From Rhinopithecus roxellana (Eukaryota; Chordata; Mammalia; Primates; Cercopithecidae), in the NCBI RefSeq assembly GCF_007565055.1, contig NC_044560.1:43667030-43731029 (forward strand): DNA of 64,000 bases, given 5' to 3'. The notes beneath the pieces are model-generated. The model saw nothing but the letters and a program-made list of their open reading frames with translations, was not told where the DNA came from and searched no databases. Both the position numbers and the translations under genes were made by a program. Of the stretch, positions 56,592 to 64,000 are shown piece by piece. How positions within the stretch are numbered: the stretch's first letter is position 1; every line of letters starts with the position of its first letter.

Positions 56592-56878
56592 TTTTTAAAC
56601 AGAGTCTCGTTCTGTCACCCGGGCTGAAGTGCAGTGGCAAGATCTCAGCTCACCGCAACCTCTGCCTCCCAGGTTCAAGCGATTCTCCTGCCTCAGCCTC
56701 CTGAGTAGCTGAGACTACAGGCATGCGCCACCACACCCTGCTAATTTTTGTGTTTTTAGTAGCAACAGGGTTTCACCATGTTGTCCAGGCTGGTCTTGAA
56801 CTCCTGACCTCAAGTGATCGCCCTGCCTAGGCCTCCCAAAGTGCTGGGATTACAGGCGTGAACCACTGCGCCCAGCTG
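56592..56878 (-). mobile_element. AluS in the HNRNPA3 pseudogene 3'UTR
   Basis: Antisense Alu dividing the pseudogene's 3'UTR, which is continuous on both sides. Confidence 0.9.
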
Positions 56879-57386
56879 TATTATTAACTGTACTTTTTGC
56901 AAACTGTGGCTTTAACAGTCTTGAACAAGAAGGGTTTCCTGTTTAAGCTGCAGAAACTTTTCTAGCTATGGATGATCATTGTTCCTTTGCGGCAGATTTT
57001 TATAATTCTTCTATTACATTTAGGACAACTATCTCAAAATAATCTGCAGCTTTTCTGACAATTCCTCTTTTCTCTCCTGCTAAGAACCTTCCACTACCAC
57101 GTCTATCACTTATACCATCAGATTCATAGCCACACACTAGGGACTACCCAAGCTTCTCCCACCAAAACAGTCCCCACTTCATGGTTCTATAATTTGATTG
57201 CTGTTGTCCACTACAATTTCCAAAATTATTATAATTCCCACTGCCACTACTGTTAACAAGATTTTGTTAACTGTATTTAATTATATTTAATTTTTGAACA
57301 TTTTAAATAAATGTTGTGCCAAAATTGGCCTTGTTGTAACTATCATATCTTCCAACACTACAACCATATCCTCTGCCTTGGTTTCT
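56879..57386 (-). pseudogene. HNRNPA3P: HNRNPA3 pseudogene segment: C-terminal tail and start of 3'UTR
   Basis: The minus-strand reading gives GSGNYNNFGNCSGQQQSNY followed by a degraded FGG..GSGRF-like end. The 3'UTR words GGAAACCCTTCTTGTTCAAG and AAGCCACAGTTTGC follow. A stretch at 57250-57310 (ATTTAATTATATTTAATTTTTG on the plus strand) is extra or scrambled relative to the parent. Confidence 0.85.
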
Positions 57387-57690
57387 TTTTTTTTTTTTTC
57401 TTCTTTTTGATGGAGGCTCTCTCCATCGCTCAGTCTCCAGGCTGGAGTACAATGGTGTGATTTTGGCTCACCGCTACCTCCGCCTCCAGGGATCTAGCAA
57501 TTCTGCCTCAGCCTACCCAGTAGCTGGGATTACAGGTGCCCACCACCATACCCAGCTAATTTTTGTATTTTTAGTAGAGACGGGGTTTCACCATGTTGGC
57601 CAGGCTGGTCTTGAACTCCTGACCTCAGATGATCCGCCCGCCTCGGCCTCCCAAAGTGCTGGGATTACAGGCATAAGCCACTGTGCCTGG
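57387..57690 (-). mobile_element. AluS/Y in the HNRNPA3 pseudogene
   Basis: Antisense. CCTCTGCCTTGGTTTCT is repeated perfectly at both ends. Confidence 0.93.
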
Positions 57691-58035
57691 CCTCTGCCTT
57701 GGTTTCTATATCCCGGTTCACCATATCCTCTAATTCTATAACCAGGACCATATCTGCCACCGTTGTTACCACCATCTTCAAATCTATTATATCTACCATC
57801 ATGTCCTTCATAATTACCTGTGCTGCCACCACCTCCACTACCATGGCCTCTTCTTTCACTGAATTTTCCACTGCAAGCAGAGTTCCCTCCACCACCTCCA
57901 GGGGTTCCTCCATGACCCATGAAGTTGTCAGATCCACTGTGAAGATCTCTTTGTGATCTAGCAGACTCTACCACTTGTTTTAAAACAGCCTTTTTTACTT
58001 TACAATTATGTCCAGTAAGAGTTTGGTATTTCTAG

Positions 58036-58325
58036 ATGGACGTGGTGACTCATGCCTGTAATCCCAGCAGTTTGAGAGATCAAGACAGGTGGATCAATTG
58101 AGGTCAGGAGTTCGAGACCAACCTGGCCAACATGGTGCGACCCCATCTCTACAAAAAATACAAAAACATTAGCCAGGCATGGTGGCATGCACCTGTAGTC
58201 CCAGCTACTTGAGAGGCTGAGATGGGAGGAATGCTTGAGCTCCAAAAGGTCAAGGCTGCAGTAAGCCATGATTGCACCACTGCACCACTGTAGCCTGGGT
58301 GACAGAGCAAGACCTTGTTTAAAAA
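58036..58325 (+). mobile_element. AluS/J in the HNRNPA3 pseudogene
   Basis: Sense, starts GATGGACGTGGTGACTC. AAGAGTTTGGTATTTCT before and AAGAGTTTATTGTTTCT after the expanded tail form the duplication. Confidence 0.88.
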
Positions 58326-58452
58326 AGAAAAAAAGAAGAAGAAAAAGAGAAGAAAGACAGAAAGAAACAAAAAGAAAGAATGAAGAAAGAAAGAGAGAGA
58401 GAGAGGCAGGGAGGGAGGGAGGGAAAGGAAAGAAAGAGAAGAAAAAAAGAGT
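58319..58452. repeat. Purine-only tract grown from an Alu tail
   Basis: About 130 bases are almost entirely A and G: AAAAGAAG units, then GAAAGA units, GAGAGAGA and GGGAGGGAGG. Confidence 0.92.
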
Positions 58453-58469
58453 TTATTGTTTCTTTATTT

Positions 58470-58779
58470 TATTTTATTTATTTTTTTTTTTGAGACTGAA
58501 TCTTGCTCTGTCATCCAGGCTGGAGTGCAGTGGTGACATCTAGGCTCACTGCAACCTCTCCCTCCTGGGTTCAAGCAATTTTCCTGCCTCAGGCTCCTGA
58601 GTAGCTGGGATTACAGGCACACACCACCACACCCAGCTAATTTTTGTGTTATCACTAGAGACGGGGTTTCAGGATGTTGGTCAGGCTGGTCTTGAAGTCT
58701 TGGGCTCAAGCGATCCTCCCACCTCGGCCTCCCAAAGTGTTGGGATTACAGGCCTCAGTCACAGCGCTCAGCTGAGTTA
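58470..58779 (-). mobile_element. AluS in the HNRNPA3 pseudogene
   Basis: Antisense, starts in a (TTTTA)-rich run and ends at CAGCGCTCAGCTG. Confidence 0.9.
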
Positions 58780-58795
58780 AGAATTTCTGAGCACA

Positions 58796-59085
58796 GCCGG
58801 GCGCGGAGGCTCACGCCTGTAATCCCAGCACTTTAGGAGGCCGAGGCAGGCGGATCACGAGGTCAGGAGATGGAGACCATCCTGGCTAACACGGTGAAAC
58901 CCCGTCTCTACTAAAAATACAAAAAATCATGCAGGCGTGGTGGCGGGCGCCTGTAGTCCCAGCTACTCAGGAGGCTGAGTCGGGAGAATGGCGTGAACCT
59001 GGGAGGCAGAGCTTGCAGTGAGCCGAGATCGCACCACTGTACTCCAGCCTGGGTGACAGAGCCAGACTCCATCTAAAAAAAAAAA
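58796..59085 (+). mobile_element. AluY in the HNRNPA3 pseudogene
   Basis: Sense. AAGAATTTCTGAGCA flanks it exactly on both sides. Confidence 0.94.
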
Positions 59086-59292
59086 AAGAAAGAATTTCTG
59101 AGCAATAGTTTTACCAACCGTACCAATATTCTGAACAATAGTTTTACCAACCATATCATAATAATCAAAATTACAAAATCAAATCCTCTCTTTCTTCTAT
59201 TCTTCCTGTCTTCTTTAACTTTTATAATTTCAGTCTTCCCATATTTTCAAAATAGTCTTTCAAATTATATTCTTAATACCACCATCCACAAT

Positions 59293-59599
59293 TTTTTTCT
59301 TTTTTTCTTTTTCTTTGAGACAGGGTCTCCCTCTGTTGCCCAGGCTGGGGTGCAGTGACACGATCTCCGCTCACTGCAACCTCCCCCTCCCAGGCTCAAG
59401 TGATCCTCCCACTTCAGCCTCCCGAGAAGCTGGGACTATAGGTGCACACCACCATGCCCAGCTAATTTTTGTATTTTTTGTAGAGACGGGGTCTTACTCT
59501 GTTGCCCAGGCTGGTCTCCAACTACTGAACTCAAGTGATTCCCCTGCCTTGGCCTCCCAAAGTGCTAGGATTATAGGTGTGAGCCACCATGCACAGGCC
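59293..59599 (-). mobile_element. AluS in the HNRNPA3 pseudogene
   Basis: Antisense, separates the RRM1-linker part from RRM2. Confidence 0.9.
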
Positions 59600-59851
59600 C
59601 CCAAACTTTTTCACTGTGAGATGAGCACCAGGCTTTAAGGAATCTCCTCTAGAAACAATTCTCTTTGGATCTATCTACTACACACCTGTCAAGTTTGTGT
59701 GGTGATCACGTGTTGCCGCATCTTCAACACGAGAGTAAGTCAGAAAATCAAAGTCCCTGGAACATTTTGTTTGAGAGAGCTCATCACCCTGCAATGTATG
59801 AGTATGCCCTATTTCTCCAAATGTTCACTTAAACTACCACCTGCAGTTTTA

Positions 59852-60474
59852 TTTTATTTTATTTTTTTGGAGACAGGGTCTCATTCTATAGTCTAGGCTG
59901 GAGTGCAGTGGCTCAGTCATGGTCACTGTAACCTTGAACTCCTGAGGTCAAGTGATCCTCCTACCTCAGCTGCCCTAGTAGCTGGAACTATAGGCATACA
60001 CTACCATGCCCTGCTAATTTTTTTTTTTTTTTTTTTTTTTTTGAGAAGGAGTCTCGCTCTGTCACCCAGGCTGGAGTGCAGTGGCCAGATCTCAGCTCAC
60101 TGCAAACTCCGCCTCCCGGGTTTACGCCATTCTCCTGCCTCAGCCTCCCGAGTAGCTGGGACTACAGGCGCCCGCCACCTCGCCCGGCTAGTTTTTTGTA
60201 TTTTTTTTAGTAGAGACGGGGTTTCACCGTGTTAGCCAGGATGGTCTCGATCTCCCGACCTCGTGATCCGCCCGCCTCGGCCTCCCAAAGTGCTGGGATT
60301 ACAGGCTTGAGCCACCGCGCCCGGCCGCCCTGCTAATTTTTAAACAATTTTTGTAGGGACAGGGCCTCACCGTGTTGCCCAGGCTGGTCTCAAACTCCAG
60401 TACTCAAACAATCATCCCACCTTGGACTCCCAAAGTACTGGGATTATAGGCATGAGCCACTGCACCTGGCCCCA
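59852..60474 (-). mobile_element. AluJ with a nested AluY (Old World monkey type)
   Basis: The outer antisense AluJ (59852-60016 and 60328-60474) sits in the pseudogene with CTGCAGTTT at both ends. The inner AluY (60018-60327) is flanked by GCCCTGCTAATTTTT on both sides. Confidence 0.92.
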
Positions 60475-60783
60475 TCTGCAGTTTGAAACCTCAAGCTACC
60501 AATAAACACTTTTCTCAACTGCTTTGATTCCTTTGGGTCCTGGTCCTCTGGCAGTAGCTGGTGTTAGGCTGGGAGTAACCAGGCAGTGGTTTTTACCTCC
60601 ATTTTGAGACCATAGTCATCTCTTCCAACTTAGGTTCAATAAGAGACAGAAAGAAAGGGCCGCATCACTTTTAAAGATGTATTCAAAGAAGTTTAAAACT
60701 TAAAGTGAACTGGGCACAGTTGTTCACACTCGTAATCCCAGCGTTTTGGGAAGCTGGGATGGGAGGATTTAGCTGGGCATGAT

Positions 60784-61283
60784 TGTGATGGTTAATACTG
60801 AGTGTCAACTTGATAGGATTGAAGGATGCAAAGTATTAATCCTAGGTGTATCTGTGAGGGTGTTGCCAAAGCAGATTAACATCTGAGTCAGTGGACTGGG
60901 GAAGGCAGACCCACTCTTAATCTGGATGTGCACCATCTAATCAGCTGCCATCGTATATAAAGTAGGCAGAAAGACGTGAAAAGGCTAGACTGGCCTAGCC
61001 TCCCACCTACATCTTTCTCCCATTCTGGATGCTGCCTGCCCTCAAATATCGAACTCCAAGTTCTTCAGTTTTGGAACTTGGACTGACTCTCCTTGTTCCT
61101 TAGCCTACAGATGGCCTATTGTGGGACCTTGTGATCGTGTCAGTTAATACTTAGTAATCTCCTGTGTGTGTGTGTATGTGTGTGTGTGTATATATATATT
61201 CCTTTATATACATTTCTATATATATTCATATATATATATATATCGCATTAATTCTGTCCTTCTAGAGAACCCTGACTAATACG
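60784..61283 (+). mobile_element. ERVL-type (MLT2-like) solo LTR inserted in an Alu
   Basis: It runs from TGTGATGGTTAATACTGAGTGTC to CTAGAGAACCCTGACTAATACG, about 500 bp, with GACCTTGTGATCGTGT before a TG/TA repeat. ATGAT at 60779-60783 and ATGGT at 61284-61288 are the 5-bp target duplication. Both lie within the Alu sequence GGGCATGGTGG, so the LTR landed inside an existing Alu. The exact ERVL subfamily is unresolved. Confidence 0.75.
61162..61246. repeat. (TG)n/(TA)n repeat inside the ERVL LTR
   Basis: TG units pass into TATATATA runs around TTCCTTTATATACATTTC. The repeat replaces the usual end of the LTR R region. Confidence 0.93.
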
Positions 61284-61529
61284 ATGGTAGTGCATGTATT
61301 CCTAGCCACTCAGGAGGCTAAGGCAGGAGGATTGCTTGAGCCCAGGAGGTCAAGGCTGCAATGAGCTATGGTTGTGCCACTGCATTTCAGCCTGGGTGAC
61401 AAAGTGTGACCCTGCCTCAGAAACAAACAAACAAAGATACAAAACCAGAAAACAAAAAGTAAGTTTGTATGCACATCATTCATTAAAAAAAAAAAATACA
61501 TGAACAGGTCTATAGTCCCCCAACTTTTT

Positions 61530-61818
61530 CTTTTAATTTTTTGAGACATATTCTCACTCTGGCGCCCAGGCTGCAGTGCAGTGGTGCAGTCTCAGCTCAC
61601 TGCAACCTCCACCTTCTGGGTTTAATAGATTCTCATGCCTCAGTTTTCTGGGATGACAGGTGTGCACCACCATGCCTAGTTGATTTTTATACTTTTAGAA
61701 GAGATGAGGTTTCACCATGTTGGCAAGGCTGGTCTCGAACTCCTGGCCTTAGATGATCTGCCTGCCTCACCCTCCCAAAGTACTGGGATTACGGGCATGA
61801 GCCACATGCCCCACCTGA
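61530..61818 (-). mobile_element. AluS
   Basis: Antisense, ends GCCCCACC, somewhat diverged. Confidence 0.88.
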
Positions 61819-61937
61819 ACATTTTATATCATTCCCTTTTCTTCTTGGACTCATATTTCTCTATCACTTCTCCTTCAAAATTGTATTCTGCCATGATTTA
61901 TTTTATCCATGAGGTCATTCTTACATAATAGCTCTTT

Positions 61938-61974
61938 TAAATATATATATGTGTGTGTATATATATATATATGT
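61938..61974. repeat. (TA)n/(TG)n repeat
   Basis: AAATATATATATGTGTGTGTATATATATATATATG. Confidence 0.93.
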
Positions 61975-62010
61975 TAATAACTTGTTTTTACATATTAAAA
62001 CAAATTTTGG

Positions 62011-62305
62011 GGCTGGACTTGGTGTCTCATGCCTGCAATCCCAGCACTTTGGGAGGCTGAAACCAGGATTACTTGAGCTCAGGAGTTTGAGACCAGCCTG
62101 GGCAAAGTGACAAAATCTCATCTCTACAAGAAAATTTTAAAAATTAGCCAGGTGCAGTGGCACACTTCTATGGTTTCATCTACTCAGGGGGCTGAAGCAG
62201 AAGGATTGCTTGAGCCCTGGAGTTTGAGGCTACTGTGAGCTATGATTGTATCACTGCACTCCAGCCTGGGAGACAGAGCAAGACCCTGTCTCAAAAAAAA
62301 AAGCA
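62011..62305 (+). mobile_element. AluJ
   Basis: Sense, starts GGGCTGGACTTGGTGTCTC. ACAAATTTTG and GCAAATTTTG are on the two sides. Confidence 0.9.
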
Positions 62306-62579
62306 AATTTTGTAGAAAATGCATCTTTCAATGAGCTGGTTTTTGTTGTTGTTGTTTTCAACATATTCATGAATCTATGAGTTATTGTTAACTATTACTA
62401 GAATAGATTATATTTCAATTCTATTCCTATTTTTTGTTTCTATGGATATTAACAGTCAAGAAAACTGTTCATGTAAATAAGAAGATAGGAATAAAAGGAG
62501 TTTTATTATAGCAACATCACTCAGTTTTTTGAACTCCTGAGTTGTATGTCAAGAATCACATAGTTGGTTTAAAATATGG
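62306..62579. other. Intergenic, nothing recognised
   Basis: Unique AT-rich sequence with a TTGTTGTTGTTG run, left of the L1 start. Confidence 0.5.
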
Positions 62580-64000
62580 AGTTCGTTCCAAGATGGTCAA
62601 ATAGGAATAGCTGTGGTCTGCAGCTCCCAGCATGATTGATGTGGAAGACAGGTGATATCTCCATTTCCAACTGAGGTACCAGGTTCATTTCACTGGGACT
62701 TATTGGACAGTGAGTGCAGCTCATGGAGGGTGAGCCAAAGCAAGGCAGGGCATCACCTCAGCTGGGAAGCGCAAGGGGCCCAAGGATTTTCTAGCCAAGG
62801 GAAGCCGTGACAGACTGTAACAGGAAAATTGGGATACTGCCACCTAAATACTGTGCTTTTCCAATGGTCTTAGCAAACATCACACCAGGACATTATAACC
62901 TGCACTTGGCTCAGCGGGTCCCATGCCCATGAAGCCTTGCTCACTGCTAGTGCAGTAGTCCGAGATGGAACTGCTAGGCAGCAACTGGGCTCGGGAAGGG
63001 ATGTCCAGCATTACTGAGGCTTGAGCAGGCAAACAAAGCGTCCTGGAAGCTCGAACTAGGTGGAGCCTGCTGCAGTTCAACGAGGCCCACCTGCCTCTAT
63101 AGACTCCACCTCTAGGGGCACGGCATAGCTGAACAAAAGGCAGCAAAAACGTCTGCAGACTTAAACATCCCTGTCTGACAGCTCTGAAGAGAGCAGTGGT
63201 TCTCCCAGCATGGTATGTGAGCTCAGAGAATGGACAGACTGCCTAAAGTGGGTCCCTGGCCCCTGTGTAGCCTAACTGGGAGACACCTCCCAGTAGGGGC
63301 TGACTGACACCTCATACAACTGGGTGCCACTCTGAGACGAAGTTTCCAGAGGAAGGATTAGGCAGCAATATTTGCTGTTCTGCAATATTTGCTGCTCTGC
63401 AGCCTCCACTGGTGATATCCCAGCAAACAGGATCTGGAGTGGACCTCCATCAAACCGCAACAGATCTGCAGCTGAGGGACTTGACTGTTAGGAGGAAAAC
63501 TAACAAACAAAAAGGAATAGCATCAACCTCAACATAAAGGACATCCACACCAAAACTGCATCTGTAGGTCACCAACATCAAAGACCTAAGGTAGATAAAA
63601 CCACAAAGATGGGGAGAAACCAGAGCAGAAAAGCTGAAAATTCTAAAAATCAGAGCACCTATTCTCCTCCAAAGGATCGCAGCTCCTCATCAGCAGTGGA
63701 ACAAAGCTGGACAGAGAATGACTTTGACGAGTTGGCAGAAGTAGGCTTCAGAAGGTCAGTAATAACAAACTTCTCTGAGCTAAAGAGGATGTTTGAACCC
63801 ATCGTAAGTAAGCTAAAAACCTTGAAAAAAGATTAGACAAATGACTAACCAGAATAAACAGCATAGAGAAGACCTTAAATGACCTGATGGAGCTGAAAAC
63901 CACAGCACGAGAACTACGTGATGCATGCACAAGCTTCAGTAACCAATTCGATCAAGTGGAAGAAAGGGTGTCAGTGATTGAAGATCAAATGAATGAAATG
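62580..64000 (+). mobile_element. LINE-1 (L1P) 5' part, running off the window
   Basis: The 5'UTR is recognisable from CCAAGATGGTCAAATAGGAATAGC, AGCTCCCAGCATGA and GGTACCAGGTTCATTTCACTGGGAC. It is shorter than that of young L1PA and starts ORF1 at 63609. ORF1 continues to the last base (GAAGATCAAATGAATGAAATG). ORF2 and the 3' end lie to the right. Internal deletions and the ORF1 frameshift mean it cannot encode the full protein set. Confidence 0.9.
63609..64000 (+). pseudogene. L1 ORF1p N-terminal region, frameshifted and truncated by window end
   Basis: The ATG at 63609 opens MGRNQSRKAENSKNQS and continues with EQSWTENDFDELAEVGFRRS, the disordered N-terminus and start of the L1 ORF1p RNA-binding protein. 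The frame stops at 63834-63836. One base is missing in the run of A and G residues around 63781-63790 (one G fewer than related copies). Beyond it the coiled-coil coding sequence continues in another frame to the window edge. It is a dead copy. Confidence 0.85.

Larger units (their letters stand above)
56439..60640 (-). pseudogene. HNRNPA3P: HNRNPA3 processed pseudogene, split by Alu insertions
   Basis: Reading leftward, the whole parent mRNA is recognisable without introns. An ATG at 60602 starts MEVK and is followed after a stop by DPKE..QLRK (hnRNP A3 N-terminus). The second half of RRM1 and the linker ending SLKPGAHLTVKK lie at 59600-59853. RRM2 lies at 59093-59292, and its end plus the glycine-rich start (NCKVKKAV, then SARSQR) at 57694-58035. 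The C-terminal tail with SGQQQSNY lies near 57150-57200, and the 3'UTR runs to an AATAAA-containing end at 56439. Several stops and frameshifts make it non-coding. It is cut by Alus at 59852-60474 (two, nested), 59293-59599, 58796-59092, 58470-58779, 58036-58325, 57387-57690 and 56592-56878. The parent protein is a nuclear RNA-binding hnRNP. The 3' end abuts a 7SL copy instead of its own poly(A). hnRNP A1 and A2B1 are excluded by the SQR.. glycine-rich pattern and the 3'UTR. Confidence 0.9.
60697..61440 (+). mobile_element. AluJ split by the ERVL LTR
   Basis: 60697-60783 is the left part, with an internal deletion joining GGAGGAT to TTAGCTGGG. 61284-61440 is the right part. The ERVL-type LTR lies between. 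Confidence 0.85.

Noticed and set aside
57588..57974. Glycine-rich 128-codon frame as a functional gene
   Set aside because: It is a piece of the HNRNPA3 pseudogene fused to Alu sequence, without a start of its own.
34600..64000. MIR101-1 precursor, expected in the human JAK1-AK4 interval
   Set aside because: No match to the mature miR-101 sequence or its hairpin was found. It presumably lies further right.
1..64000. CRISPR arrays, operons, phage or bacterial systems
   Set aside because: The window is primate DNA. The only regular repeats are microsatellites, SINEs, LINEs and LTRs.

Overview
The window is primate genomic DNA, most likely from a cercopithecine Old World monkey such as a macaque, baboon or guenon. 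At least ten young AluY copies share the 'CTCAAGCC' head and the 'AACTAGCCGGGCGAGG' middle that are typical of the Old World monkey AluYR/AluMac lineage. There is also an HML-2 (LTR5-type) solo LTR, which fits a catarrhine. Nothing in the window is prokaryotic.

One real protein-coding gene is present. The first coding exon of AK4 (adenylate kinase 4, mitochondrial) lies on the minus strand at 33336-33480, inside a CpG island at about 32.7-34.5 kb. It begins MASKLLRAVILGPPGSGKGT and ends after 48 codons plus one base at a GTGAGG donor. A good acceptor at 33611-33612 implies a spliced non-coding first exon further right in the island. Everything left of 33336 is therefore AK4 intron, and everything right of about 34.5 kb is 5' flanking or intergenic DNA. 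No second AK4 coding exon is in the window.

Layout. 0-32.5 kb: AK4 intron filled with Alu, MIR and L2 copies. It also holds an L1M 3' end split by ERV1-type LTRs (15.9-18.3 kb), an MLT1/MST-type LTR split by Alus (19.75-20.88 kb), an L1ME remnant (23.7-25.9 kb), an AT-rich palindrome (8.7-8.93 kb), and an L2 flanked by an exact 39-bp direct repeat (27.0-27.7 kb). 32.7-34.5 kb: AK4 promoter and exon, with E-box/hypoxia-response-like, D-box and AP-1 motifs. 36.0-36.4 kb: a HERV-H LTR7-type solo LTR inside a MER5A, on the AK4 strand. 40.6-41.5 kb: the HML-2 LTR5-type solo LTR with a 5-bp target duplication. 43.8-44.5 kb: an ERV1 solo LTR with an AluY inside. 51.3-54.1 kb: a 208-bp inverted repeat (about 96% identical) enclosing a THE1 LTR, a MER5A and several Alus. 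56.3-60.6 kb: a full-length HNRNPA3 processed pseudogene joined directly to the 3' half of a 7SL RNA copy and later split by at least seven Alus. 60.8-61.3 kb: an ERVL-type solo LTR inserted into an Alu. 62.6-64.0 kb: the 5' part of an L1 running off the right edge, with a frameshifted ORF1.

The most notable observations are three. The first is the HNRNPA3/7SL fusion, a candidate template-switch chimeric retrogene. The second is the same-strand arrangement of the LTR7-type LTR, a consensus splice donor (34832-34833) and the AK4 acceptor, which could give an alternative AK4 transcript. The third is the nearly identical inverted repeat at 51.3/53.9 kb. Family names for repeats come from recognising consensus sequence by eye. 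Boundaries are good to a few bases where target-site duplications are quoted and approximate elsewhere.
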